The notes under the pieces: generated by a model
The model's database searches: none
What the model saw: the letters and a program-made list of their open reading frames with translations, nothing else
Told to the model about the DNA's origin: nothing
Part shown: piece after piece, positions 41,579 through 49,843 of the stretch
Numbering within the stretch: the stretch's first letter is position 1
Layout of the letters: every line of letters starts with the position of its first letter
Translations under genes and position numbers: made by a program
DNA from: DATCBF01 sp964401995
Lineage (GTDB): Bacteria > Actinomycetota > Thermoleophilia > Solirubrobacterales > 70-9
Length of the DNA: 54,114 bases
NCBI GenBank assembly: GCA_964401995.1
Contig: CAYOAP010000015.1
Location: 1-54,114, forward strand
Reading direction: 5' to 3'

Positions 41579-42250
41579 TCAGTCGGGGCCAGAGGCAACG
41601 AGGCGGAAGTAGAGGACCGCGGCTGCCAGGGCCGCGATCGGCGCGGTGAAGGTCGAAGCGATCGCGGTGAAGACGATGCGGACCAGGGCGCCGTTGGCGA
41701 TGCCCGCCCCGATCGCGTTCAGCGCCAGGTTGCCGACGATGGCGATCAGGAAGGCGACGATGAGCACGCCGAAGACAGGCCAGCCGTTGCCGCGAACGAG
41801 CTCGCGCGAGCGGCCGAAGGAATCCATCACGCCGTAGCGCTCGATCACGATCACCGGCGCGATCACCGCCCAGATCGTGAGCAGGATCAGGCCAGGGACG
41901 ATCAGCAGCGCCGTGCCGACGCCGATCCCCAGGCCCGAGAGCAGCCCGGCGCCGATCAGCGGCAGGACGACCGGCATCGCCGAACGGATCAGATCGCCGG
42001 CCGACAAGTCCCGACGGCCGTCGTGAACTTCGCGCACGAGGCCGACGACCACGCCCTGATAGAGGGTCCCGATGACGATGCTCACCGCAAACTCCAGCGG
42101 CAGCAGCGCCAGGTTCTGGCCAACCAGGCTGTCGACGATCGCCACCACCAGGAAGAGCCAGAAGGCGACCGGCAGCAGGATGCCGACCTCGGCGCCATAG
42201 ATGGAGAAGACCTCGCTGAGGGTGTCGCCGACTCTGAGCTTCTGGTTCAT
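41579..42250 (-). CDS. Integral membrane protein, glycerophosphodiesterase-membrane-domain-like
   Basis: A 223-aa protein with about five or six helices and a short N-terminal cytosolic head (MNQKLRVGDTLSEVFSIYG). The segment VPGLILLTIWAVIAPVIVIERYGVMDSFGRSREL is characteristic of the DUF7847/glycerophosphoryl diester phosphodiesterase membrane-domain group, seen often in actinobacteria. No enzymatic residues are evident. It is divergent from the small gene at 42311 across 60 bases and followed on its strand by the micro-ORF locus. Confidence 0.82.
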   Translation of the reverse strand: MNQKLRVGDTLSEVFSIYGAEVGILLPVAFWLFLVVAIVDSLVGQNLALLPLEFAVSIVIGTLYQGVVVGLVREVHDGRRDLSAGDLIRSAMPVVLPLIGAGLLSGLGIGVGTALLIVPGLILLTIWAVIAPVIVIERYGVMDSFGRSRELVRGNGWPVFGVLIVAFLIAIVGNLALNAIGAGIANGALVRIVFTAIASTFTAPIAALAAAVLYFRLVASGPD

Positions 42251-42297
42251 AAGCCCAAGCTTCGACCGCCCAGGCCACGACCCTGCCGCCTATCGAC

Positions 42298-42303
42298 TAC
42301 CTT
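42298..42303 (+). promoter_or_regulatory. -10 box TACCTT for the 62-aa gene
   Basis: TACCTT ends seven bases before the GTG at 42311. Confidence 0.4.
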
Positions 42304-42310
42304 CGATGCA

Positions 42311-42499
42311 GTGATCTTTGACTTCAAGCACAAGAACGCCGATGGAAAGTGGGAATCGAGCGGGCATCACAAGGGGCTGACCAAAGACGCAGCCTTCGCC
42401 TCGCTGGAGGAAAAGAACGGCCCGATGCCCTCGGGCAGATACATGTCCCGGCCGCGCGACGGGCGCAGCAAAAACTGGGATCTGTTCACGCGGCCCTGA
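42311..42499 (+). CDS. Small hypothetical protein (62 aa)
   Basis: From GTG at 42311 the protein begins VIFDFKHKNADGKWESSGHH and ends SKNWDLFTRP. It is charged and soluble, with several aromatic residues and no membrane helix. The leaderless spacing from TACCTT and the abutting start of the secreted-protein gene (ATG two bases after its stop) support it as real. Function unknown. Confidence 0.6.
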   Translation: MIFDFKHKNADGKWESSGHHKGLTKDAAFASLEEKNGPMPSGRYMSRPRDGRSKNWDLFTRP

Positions 42500-42500
42500 G

Positions 42501-43397
42501 ATGACGGGGGCGAGGGCAGGGGTGAGGATGCTGGTGCTTGCCACTTTGGCTCTCACCCTCGGTCCGGCCTCGTCGTCGAGTGCTGCCTTGCTGGTCCCGC
42601 CCAGCTTCACGGTGAAGGCGAGCAACGGCTACTCGGTCTTGGTCCTCACCGATCCGGCGCGTGAGGGCAGGCCGGCCTCGGTCGTGCTCTTCGTCAATGG
42701 CAAGAACGGCGGCGCCTTTTATTCCGCCCCTGCGACAGTGACCGAAATGTCGATCGACGCCGACCTTGGCGAGCTCGGCGAAATCGCCGTCACCTTCCAC
42801 CCCACGGGCAAGGCGCGGACCGCGCACTCTGGATGCGGCGGCGACCCGGTCAGATTCGACTCGGGCTACTACGAAGGCGCGATCTCCTTCCACGGCGAGG
42901 AGGGGTTCACAACAGCTGAAGCCACCAAGGCGCCGGGCGACCTCGACTTCCTGCTCGGGCTCGTCTGCCCGGGGATGTCGGGCGGCGGGGGGCCGTTCTT
43001 CCCAGGGGCGGAGCTGGACATCAACTCGAGCGGATCTCGATTCGGCCCAGACCTGATGGTGATCAAGAACCGCCCGACGGCGCCCACGCATTACGAAGCG
43101 AGCATCTCCGAAAAGCACGACGGCATCCTGATCGAGAGGTTTGCCGAATTGATCGCCAAGCCGGGCACGTTCAGGTACGACCCGCGGGTCCGAACCGCGA
43201 CCGTGCATCCGCCCGCCCCCTTCTCGGGCACGGGGCATTACCGGCGCGCCGCGAACCCGCTCCATCGCTGGACCGGCGACCTCAGCGTCGACATGCCCGG
43301 CCGCTCAGACGTGCCGCTGACCGCCAGCGGCCTGCGAGCGAACCTCCGCCACGCCCACTGGGAGTGGCACGCCGAGCCGGAAGACGGTCAGGGGTAG
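42501..43397 (+). CDS. Secreted hypothetical protein (298 aa)
   Basis: An exported protein with a signal peptide (VRMLVLATLALTLGPASSSS; cleavage probably after SSAA). The mature part is beta-rich with few Cys (a pair near HSGCGGDP and GLVCPG that could form a disulfide), and repeated Gly/Pro turns. It begins right after the 62-aa gene. Proteins of this make-up are frequent in high-GC soil actinobacteria, but I recognise no domain. Confidence 0.78.
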   Translation: MTGARAGVRMLVLATLALTLGPASSSSAALLVPPSFTVKASNGYSVLVLTDPAREGRPASVVLFVNGKNGGAFYSAPATVTEMSIDADLGELGEIAVTFHPTGKARTAHSGCGGDPVRFDSGYYEGAISFHGEEGFTTAEATKAPGDLDFLLGLVCPGMSGGGGPFFPGAELDINSSGSRFGPDLMVIKNRPTAPTHYEASISEKHDGILIERFAELIAKPGTFRYDPRVRTATVHPPAPFSGTGHYRRAANPLHRWTGDLSVDMPGRSDVPLTASGLRANLRHAHWEWHAEPEDGQG

Positions 43398-43412
43398 AGG
43401 TGCGAACCGCCG

Positions 43413-44657
43413 TCAGGCCCAAAGCCCGCTGACGGGCACAGCCCAGAGTCGATCCCCGAGCGGGACGGTCTGGGCTCCTGCGTAGATCACAAACCCCGCC
43501 CTAAAGCGGCCCTTGCGAGCGTCACGGAGCTTCGCCAGCGGCCTCCAGTCCCGCTCGCGAATCGTGGCCGCGGCCTTCACCTCAATACAGGCGATGTCTC
43601 CCGATCGATCCTCTAAGACGACGTCGACCTCATCGTTGTTGTTGCGGTAGTGGTAGAGGTTGGCGTTGGCGTCGGCGTCCGCCCACTCAAGATGCCGCAT
43701 CACCTCCATCGTCACGAAATTCTCAAGCACCTTGCCCGTCAACTGATCGTCCCCGGCAAGCCGCGTCTCATTGGCGCCCAGCAGATGCGCCAGGAGCCCG
43801 CTGTCGACGATGAAGACCTTCGGAGTCGCCGACTCCCGACTGCCGATCGAGGGCCGCCAGGCCGGCACGGTTCGGACCAAGAAGACTGTTTCGAGAAGCG
43901 TGGTGTAGCTGCGCACTGTCTTGTGCTCGAGCTGAAGACGCTTGCCGGCCTCTGAGGAGTTGAGCAAGTTCGCTGCCCGGCTGGCCAGGAGGCGCAGGAG
44001 CCGCGGCGCCTGGTCGAGTTTCTGCGCATCGCTGATGTCGCGCAGATCTCGATCCAGAGTGGTTTTCAGATAACTCTCAAACCAGCGATCCCGACGCTTC
44101 CCCGTGCGCTTGAGCGCCTCGGGGTAACCACCTGCTGCCACGCGGCTGACAAATGCATCCCGCCCTTTCACGGCTCGATGGATCTGGGGTGGAGCTGCGG
44201 CGAACAGAGCGTCGACGATGTTGTTGCGCGTGCCCTCGATCTCACTCTGGGAAAGAGGCCAGAGAGTGATGATCTCGATCCGACCTGTTAGAGCGTCGCT
44301 TACCTTGCGGTTAGTCAGAACGTTGGCCGAGCCGGTGACCATGAACTGGCCCGGAGTCGGGTCGGCGTCGACAACATCCTTGATCGCGAGCAGAAGATCG
44401 GCCCCTCCTCGCTGGATCTCGTCGATCAGCACGGGAAGGCTCAGGCCCGCCACGAAGCCGTCGGGGTCGCCGATTGCCGCATCCCTGGCGGCGCGATTGT
44501 CAAGGCTGATGATGGCGGCCTGGTGCTCACTGGTCGCGATCTCCTCGGTGAGCGTGCTCTTCCCCACCTGCCGAGCCCCCATCACGTAGACCACGCGCGT
44601 GTCGCTCAGGGCCTCCAAAACGAGGGATCGGCTGTGGCGGGAGTAGGCCGTCGGCAC
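43413..44657 (-). CDS. AAA_14/DUF4143-family ATPase
   Basis: A 414-aa protein. The Walker A motif GARQVGKSTL is at about 28-37, Walker B near LPVLIDEIQRG, and sensor-type GSANVLT follows. A helical HTH-like middle (about 205-260) precedes the DUF4143 nuclease-like domain, with DSGLLAHLLG and EVDVVLEDRSGDIACIEVKA (the D...E-x-K pattern of PD-(D/E)xK folds). The role is unknown; members are often in variable genome regions. The GTG start is seven bases from a TAACAT box, behind four 22-bp repeats that may be its own binding sites. Confidence 0.9.
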   Translation of the reverse strand: MPTAYSRHSRSLVLEALSDTRVVYVMGARQVGKSTLTEEIATSEHQAAIISLDNRAARDAAIGDPDGFVAGLSLPVLIDEIQRGGADLLLAIKDVVDADPTPGQFMVTGSANVLTNRKVSDALTGRIEIITLWPLSQSEIEGTRNNIVDALFAAAPPQIHRAVKGRDAFVSRVAAGGYPEALKRTGKRRDRWFESYLKTTLDRDLRDISDAQKLDQAPRLLRLLASRAANLLNSSEAGKRLQLEHKTVRSYTTLLETVFLVRTVPAWRPSIGSRESATPKVFIVDSGLLAHLLGANETRLAGDDQLTGKVLENFVTMEVMRHLEWADADANANLYHYRNNNDEVDVVLEDRSGDIACIEVKAAATIRERDWRPLAKLRDARKGRFRAGFVIYAGAQTVPLGDRLWAVPVSGLWA

Positions 44658-44664
44658 AGGGAGA

Positions 44665-44670
44665 ATGTTA
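44665..44670 (-). promoter_or_regulatory. -10 box TAACAT for the DUF4143 ATPase gene
   Basis: TAACAT on the minus strand ends seven bases before the GTG at 44657, and touches the first 22-bp repeat. Confidence 0.5.
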
Positions 44671-44758
44671 ATGCAATTCGGGAAAGCAGATCATGAAATT
44701 TGGGAAGGTGATGTATGTAATTTGGGAAAGCAAGGTGTGAAATCTGGGAGACGGAGGG
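44671..44758. repeat. Four tandem 22-bp degenerate repeats
   Basis: Units begin at 44671, 44693, 44715 and 44737. Each has the pattern (A/G)TG-x-AAT-(T/C)-(T/C)-GGGA followed by a purine-rich stretch: ATGCAATTCGGGAAAGC, ATGAAATTTGGGAAGGTG, ATGTAATTTGGGAAAGC, GTGAAATCTGGGAGACGG. The 22-bp period is about two DNA turns, so copies face one side of the helix. They occupy the divergent region between the ATPase and the sugar transferase, directly upstream of the ATPase -10 box. Confidence 0.85.
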
Positions 44759-44800
44759 CAAATGCCGGGCAAATGCGCGAATCTGAGACAGTGAGCCGCG

Positions 44801-46270
44801 ATGAGTGAGAGCCCTGCTGACCTCGCATCGTTGGCGCCCGCCAGGGCCGACGCTCAGGCCGAGGCGAGGCAGCTCTCTTCGACGCTGACCTGGCTCTTCG
44901 AGGGCGGCGGCTACTTCTACGTGACCCTCGCCGTCGACGCGCTGCTTCTGCTCGCCAGCGTGATCCTCGCCGACCAGGTCAATCCGGACCCCTCCTTCCC
45001 ACCGGTGCTGCTGGTCAGCCCCCTGACCCTGATCTTGCTGGCGAGCCGCCGGCTCTATGACCCGCACGCGCAGATCAGCCGCCTTGACCGCGTCGTCGCG
45101 ATCGCGATGTCGACCGCCCTCGCCGCAGTGCTGGTCGCCGGGGCGGTCCAGATCGCCAAGCCCCCGGCCACCGACTCGGACGTGGTCGCGATCCAGCTCG
45201 GGTTCGCCACCGCCCTGCTGGTCAGCTGGCGCCTCATCTGGTCGACGCTGCGGGTTACCGCCCGGCGCGCCGGCAAATCCGGACGGCCGACGCTGATCGT
45301 CGGCGCGGGCGAAGTCGGCGCGCGGCTCGAGCAGCACCTGCGCCGCTTCCCCAACCTCGGCCTGATCCCGGTCGGCTTCGTCGACGCCGACCCCGTGGCC
45401 GAGGACGAGCGACGCCTGCGCCAGGCCCCGGTCCTCGGCGCGCCGGCTGAATTCGACGCGATCGTCGACGAGACCGGGGCCGGCCATGCGATTCTCGCCT
45501 TCCAGCACGATCCCGACGTTGGCCTGCGCCGCCTCGTCAGCCGCTGCAAAGAACGGGGGCTCGGGATGGCGATCGTCCCTCGCCTCTTCGACGACGTGAC
45601 CAACCGGATGGTGCTCGAGCACATCGGCGGCATCCCCCTCTTCGAGCTGCGCCAGACCGACCCCAAGGGGTGGCAGTTCGCGCTGAAGCACGGGATCGAC
45701 CGCGTCGTCGCCGCCCTGCTCCTGCTGCTGCTCTCGCCACTGCTGCTGACGATCGCGTTGATCCTGCGGCTCGGCTCCGATGGGCCGGCCCTCTTCCGCC
45801 AGCGCCGGGTCGGCCGCGACGGGCAGGTCTTCGAGGTGCTCAAGTTCCGCACCATGCGCGAGCCAACCGCGGCGGAGCTGAAGCTCCCTCCGACCGAGGG
45901 AGACCTCGCGCCCGGAGGGGTCGAGGGAGAGGATCGCCGCACCCCGATCGGGCGCTTCCTGCGCGCCTGGTCGCTCGACGAGCTGCCCCAGTTCGTCAAC
46001 GTCCTGCGCGGCGAGATGAGCCTGATCGGCCCCCGCCCGGAGCGTCCCGAGCTGGCTGGCGACTTCGCCGAGCGGATCCACCGCTACGGCGAGCGCCACC
46101 GGGTCCGCTCCGGCATCACCGGCTGGGCCCAGGTCAACGCCCTCGGCCCCCGCACCTCCCTCGCCGACAGAGCAGAGTGGGACAACTGGTACATCCAGAA
46201 CTGGTCCTTCTGGCTCGACCTGAAAATCGCACTGATGACGATCCCAGCGCTGCTGCGACGCTCGGAGTGA
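44801..46270 (+). CDS. Polyprenyl-phosphate sugar (galactosyl) transferase, WbaP/WcaJ-type
   Basis: A 489-aa membrane enzyme. Four N-terminal helices (about 40-140) are followed by a CoA/NAD-binding-like domain (TLIVGAGEVGARLEQHLRR) and the C-terminal bacterial sugar transferase domain: a re-entrant helix (DRVVAALLLLLLSPLLLTIA), FRQRRVGRDGQVFEVLKFRTMR, SLDELPQFVNVLRGEMSLIGPRPERP, and RSGITGWAQVNALGPRT. It places the first sugar phosphate on undecaprenyl phosphate for exopolysaccharide or O-antigen-like glycans. A glycosyltransferase at 49844 could serve the same pathway. Confidence 0.94.
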   Translation: MSESPADLASLAPARADAQAEARQLSSTLTWLFEGGGYFYVTLAVDALLLLASVILADQVNPDPSFPPVLLVSPLTLILLASRRLYDPHAQISRLDRVVAIAMSTALAAVLVAGAVQIAKPPATDSDVVAIQLGFATALLVSWRLIWSTLRVTARRAGKSGRPTLIVGAGEVGARLEQHLRRFPNLGLIPVGFVDADPVAEDERRLRQAPVLGAPAEFDAIVDETGAGHAILAFQHDPDVGLRRLVSRCKERGLGMAIVPRLFDDVTNRMVLEHIGGIPLFELRQTDPKGWQFALKHGIDRVVAALLLLLLSPLLLTIALILRLGSDGPALFRQRRVGRDGQVFEVLKFRTMREPTAAELKLPPTEGDLAPGGVEGEDRRTPIGRFLRAWSLDELPQFVNVLRGEMSLIGPRPERPELAGDFAERIHRYGERHRVRSGITGWAQVNALGPRTSLADRAEWDNWYIQNWSFWLDLKIALMTIPALLRRSE

Positions 46271-46296
46271 CGATCAGAAAAACCAAGCGTCGCCGA

Positions 46297-46302
46297 TATG
46301 CT
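46297..46302 (+). promoter_or_regulatory. -10 box TATGCT for the PASTA protein gene
   Basis: TATGCT ends eight bases before the GTG at 46311. Confidence 0.45.
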
Positions 46303-46310
46303 CCAAAAAT

Positions 46311-47066
46311 GTGGAATACCGGATGCAGACTGACACTTCGCGCCTAGCCCTCATCGCCATTTTCGCCTTGCCGTGCCTTGCGTCCATCGGTGCCGCGAGC
46401 GCATCTGCCAGCCTCCCTCCCTACCAGGGGCTGATGTCATTCCCCACAATTCACGGATTGGGAGACCCCGAGGAATTCTCATGGGAAGTGCAACTGGGAA
46501 ACGAACAGGAACTCATAGAAACGGGTGAAGAAAAGGTGGAGGTGGTCTACCCCGACCACACCGTCGCCTTAGAGATAATGCCCGGACTCGCACATGACGC
46601 AAAAGGGACCGAAGTCCCAACCAGCCTCAAGGTCTCCGGACCCGACGTCATCACGCTCATCGTCCACCACCACGCCGGAAATCCCGCTGCCGCAGAGGCG
46701 CCGTTCACGTATCCGATCACGGCCGGGGCGGGATGGACTGGCGGCGGGGGGACCGTCATCGTCGTCGGCCCCAAGGACGAACAGGAAGAACGAGAAGAAC
46801 GCGAGCAGAAGGAACGGGAAGCGTGGGAAGCCCTGCAGCGATCTGCGGAAGCAGAAGAAGCCAGCAGGCGCTGTGTCGTTCCCGACCTACGGGGAAGGTC
46901 CTTACGATCGTCGGCGCGGTCGCTTCGCGACAGCCACTGCAGAATGGGGCAGATCAGCAGGCACAGAGGCTTCACCGCCAAGAACGGCAAGATCGTCAAG
47001 CAGAATCCAAAGCCGGGAACTGTCGCCGCTCCCGGCATCACGGTTGCTGTGACGCTGGGCAGGTAA
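46311..47066 (+). CDS. Secreted protein with coiled coil and C-terminal PASTA domain
   Basis: A 251-aa exported protein (signal peptide around LIAIFALPCLASIGAASASA). A beta-rich domain covers about 35-150, then a Gly-rich linker, a Glu/Arg/Lys coiled coil (EQEEREEREQKEREAWEALQ) and a PASTA unit (VPDLRGRSLRSSARSLRDSH through KIVKQNPKPGTVAAPGITVAVTLG). PASTA domains bind peptidoglycan-like ligands. Base use is less GC-rich than in neighbouring genes, which may mean transfer or low expression. The start may be the GTG at 46311 or the ATG at 46323. Confidence 0.8.
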   Translation: MEYRMQTDTSRLALIAIFALPCLASIGAASASASLPPYQGLMSFPTIHGLGDPEEFSWEVQLGNEQELIETGEEKVEVVYPDHTVALEIMPGLAHDAKGTEVPTSLKVSGPDVITLIVHHHAGNPAAAEAPFTYPITAGAGWTGGGGTVIVVGPKDEQEEREEREQKEREAWEALQRSAEAEEASRRCVVPDLRGRSLRSSARSLRDSHCRMGQISRHRGFTAKNGKIVKQNPKPGTVAAPGITVAVTLGR

Positions 47067-47091
47067 GCCCGGGAGGGGCCAAGGTGCCCCG

Positions 47092-48294
47092 CTACGGCGG
47101 CGAGAGCCAGCCGTCGTCGATGTGGGGGAGCAGGTAGGTGTGGATATCGGCGTTGGTGCCGGGCACGGCATGTCCGTTCTCTATTTCACCGGGGTTATCG
47201 AAATGGCCACCGTCCACCTCTATCCGGGTGAGGGGGAACCCTGCCGCCGTCATCGCGTCCGTCTCAGTGCGCACCCCGGCGATCGGGTAGGTCGTGTCCT
47301 GCAGGTGGGCGAGGTGGACCACGTTGAACTTCCAGGATGCCGCGGCGAGAGACGCGGACTGGCTGGAGCCCGTGTCCCTGAAGGGAGAGGTGTTCTCGGC
47401 GAGGACGCCGGCAAAGGAGTTCGCGTTGTAGAACGCCGTCCGGTAAGCGAGGTCTCCTCCTGAGGAGTACCCGCCGAGGATCACGCGACGCGGGTTGATG
47501 TTGAAGTGGGTCTTTATGCTGGCGATCGCCGCCAGCACTTTCGTCTGATCGGCGTTGGGGTCCCAGCAGCTCCCTTCCCGCCCGCCGACGGCGATCGAAA
47601 TCCAATCCTGGCTTCCTCCCGGATCGACGGTGTAGATGTCGCCGGAGCTCATGCCTCCGCAGCCATGGAGCCAGACGAAGAGGGTGGTGGGCGTGGCATG
47701 CGTGCCGTCGTAGGAGTTGGGGACATAGACCCAGTAGTTGCTTTCTGGGTCATTGAGCGTGAAAGGCGTGCCCTTCGTAAATGGGACGGGTTCTTTTGGC
47801 ACCGACGAAGCGGTGCCGCCCTGCGGCGTCGGCCCCGGCCCATTCGGCGTCGATCCCCCGCCGATGCTGATCGTCCCGACCTTGCGGCAGTTGTCCTTCT
47901 CGGAACTCTCGCGCACTTTGCCGGACTTGTCGGCACAGACTCGAGCCGGCAGCGAGCCGGCGGGCAAACCAGATGGGACCTTGACCGCCACTTTCACGGT
48001 CCGCGACGCCGAGGGGCCCAGCGGACGGACCTTGAAACGCTTCACCACGCGATCCTTCCCAGAGGCCCGAACGATCAGCGCCGCTGAGGATTTTCCAGCT
48101 CCGACCGTGCCTTTGTTGCGCACGACGAACGACCCCTTCAGCTTCCCGCCTGCAACCTTGACCGAGCCGCGCGACACCGTCAGATCGGGGCGCTGACCAC
48201 CCTGCGCCCCCATGGCCGCCGGCGCCATCGCCGCCAGCAAGATCCCAACCCCAACAACCGCCAGCGCAAATGCTCCGCCATCGAATCTCCGCAC
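47092..48294 (-). CDS. Secreted CARDB-esterase (PHB depolymerase-like alpha/beta hydrolase)
   Basis: A 400-aa exported protein. After the signal helix (AFALAVVGVGILLAAMAPAA) comes a CARDB-type beta-sandwich (DLTVSRGSVKVAGGKLKGSF through ESSEKDNCRKVGTISI), a Pro/Gly linker, and an alpha/beta hydrolase: VWLHGCGG (oxyanion region), GGYSSGGDLAYR with the nucleophile Ser, and a C-terminal VDGGHFDN His. This fits feruloyl esterase or polyhydroxybutyrate depolymerase-like enzymes. The GTG at 48292-48294 with AAAGG upstream is preferred; an ATG 18 codons upstream is possible. Confidence 0.85.
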   Translation of the reverse strand: MRRFDGGAFALAVVGVGILLAAMAPAAMGAQGGQRPDLTVSRGSVKVAGGKLKGSFVVRNKGTVGAGKSSAALIVRASGKDRVVKRFKVRPLGPSASRTVKVAVKVPSGLPAGSLPARVCADKSGKVRESSEKDNCRKVGTISIGGGSTPNGPGPTPQGGTASSVPKEPVPFTKGTPFTLNDPESNYWVYVPNSYDGTHATPTTLFVWLHGCGGMSSGDIYTVDPGGSQDWISIAVGGREGSCWDPNADQTKVLAAIASIKTHFNINPRRVILGGYSSGGDLAYRTAFYNANSFAGVLAENTSPFRDTGSSQSASLAAASWKFNVVHLAHLQDTTYPIAGVRTETDAMTAAGFPLTRIEVDGGHFDNPGEIENGHAVPGTNADIHTYLLPHIDDGWLSPP

Positions 48295-48383
48295 GTCGGG
48301 CCGACCTTTCTTGGGAGGGAATGCCTGCCCCCACGTTATCGGTCGCACTCTCGAGCGGTTTCCCTTCCCGCGATGTCGAAGCC

Positions 48384-48776
48384 CTACGTTCCGTCGAGGC
48401 GGCCGCCAAGCGCGAGGACAATCCTGCCCCGCCGGGCCTGGATCTTTCCTGCCGGGCCGGCTACCGCCTCGACATAGAACGGATAGGTCCCGGCTTCGCG
48501 GAGTGATTCAACAATCTTGCGAAAGAAGCGCACCCGGACCCGTTTGACTTCCCCCGGCGCCAAGTCATAAGAGCCCTTAGCCTCGGTTCGGTATCGCTTC
48601 ACGCCGTCGCGCCTTCCAACGACCCCCAGGCGCAGCACTCCGCGGCAGCCGCTGGGCTCGCCGCAGGCCACAGCGAGAGTGGTTTCCCCACCCCTTACCG
48701 CCGAGGCACGCGGGCCGAGTGCAAGCGTCACTGGGGGGAGCACGTATCTGCCGATCCCGCCCGGCCGAAAGTGCAT
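48384..48776 (-). CDS. 130-aa Ig-like ORF, possibly the detached C-terminus of the frameshifted lyase-like gene
   Basis: An ORF from ATG 48774-48776 (MHFRPGGIGRYVLPPVTLAL). It has the beta-sandwich pattern and Cys pair (VACGEPSGCRGVLRLG) of domains that follow propellers in secreted proteins of this kind. In-frame codons continue upstream as CGYCGGESEIE before a TAG, which suggests it was once joined to the propeller gene at 48814-49716. Either it is a separate small gene or the third piece of a broken one. Confidence 0.5.
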   Translation of the reverse strand: MHFRPGGIGRYVLPPVTLALGPRASAVRGGETTLAVACGEPSGCRGVLRLGVVGRRDGVKRYRTEAKGSYDLAPGEVKRVRVRFFRKIVESLREAGTYPFYVEAVAGPAGKIQARRGRIVLALGGRLDGT

Positions 48777-48813
48777 CTCGATCTCGCTCTCCCCGCCGCA
48801 ATAGCCGCAGCGT

Positions 48814-49716
48814 TCAACGCCTGGCCCCTACCCAGAGGCTCCCATCCGGCCCGACCGCCAGCGCCGCGGGCGGGGGCCCAGCAGCCTTTGATCAGGCAGG
48901 CCGGCCATGAGACGGCGCCCGAGGTGCTGATCGCCCCCACTTCGTAGCCGACGGCAAACCAAAGCTGACCCCCAGGGCCCGAAACGATCGAGTGGACGCC
49001 CTGCTCGGTTGGAACGGCGAACTGCGTGACCTGGCCCTGCAGCGTTATCCGCCCGATCCCGGGTCCCGCGTCCTCGGCGAACCAGAGATTGCCGTCCGGG
49101 CCAGCGGTGATGTCACTGATCTTGGCCGGTGGGCCGGGAACGGGAAGCTGAGTGACCTGGCCGGCGGTCGTAATCCGCCCTATCCGACTGGCGCCGCCCT
49201 CGGTGAACCAAAGGTTCCCGTCCGGGCCGGCCGCGATGGCGCTGGGGTGGTGACCGGGTGGCAGTGGGAATTCGGTGATCTGCCCATTCGGCGTGATGCG
49301 ACCGACCTGATTGGCTGCTTCCTCGGTGAACCAGAGATCGCCGTCCGGGCCGGCGGTGATGTCAGTTGGCTGACTCTTGCTCTTCGGCAGCGGAAAGGAT
49401 GTGATTTCACCGTTGGTCGTGCTGCGGCCGATGGCATTGGCCTCGGTGAACCAGAGGTTGCCGTCCGGGCCGCTGACGATCGATCCGACCGAGCCGGGAA
49501 CCGGATATTCGGTCACATTGCCCTCCGAGGTCACCTTTCCAATGCCCGGCCCCCCGGTGAACCAGAGGTTGTTATCCGGCCCGGCCGCCATTGACTGGGC
49601 AAAGGTTCCTGCCCCAGGGGATAACCGAAAACGAGCATGCCTGTCGCCATCGCGGCATTTAGCAGATAAGCGGCGCCAATGACCGTCATCAGACAAGTAA
49701 GCGCAATCCTTTTCAC
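48814..49716 (-). pseudogene. Virginiamycin B lyase-like propeller gene with two apparent frameshifts
   Basis: The coding trace starts at GTG 49714-49716 with a clear signal peptide (VKRIALTCLMTVIGAAYLLN), then switches frame near 49630-49650 into propeller repeats (TAGPDGNLWFAEDAGPGIGR, AAGPDGNLWFTEGGASRIGR and others). It switches again in the C-rich run near 48865, where the last repeat LAVGPDGSLWVGARR ends at TGA 48814-48816. The propeller frame alone is open from 49723 to 48728 but has no signal peptide and a nonsense tail. Because the breaks are next to G/C runs, sequencing indels are as likely as real decay. About six Vgb-type blades are visible; lyase activity is not claimed. Confidence 0.65.
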
Positions 49717-49843
49717 GGTCCATTCCCTCCCAAGCCTCACCGGGTTGTCAGCCATTGGGCCGACCAAGCTGGCATCGGCCCTGGCTATTTGCCCCACAAC
49801 CCGGCCGATACCCAAATGACGCGCCTGGCGCCGGCCCTGCCAG
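49717..49843. other. Intergenic region without assigned features
   Basis: 127 bases between the glycosyltransferase stop and the lyase-like gene. A GGGAGG ribosome binding site for the latter is at the left end. I see no terminator or promoter of note. Confidence 0.5.

Noticed and set aside
41487..42278. 263-codon open frame on the minus strand containing the micro-ORF
   Set aside because: It is antisense-like Arg/Ala/Gly-rich sequence out of frame with the real membrane-protein gene. Only the last 11 codons have a ribosome binding site.
44671..44758. Tandem 22-bp repeats as a CRISPR array
   Set aside because: Units are contiguous and degenerate with no unique spacers, and no cas genes are present.
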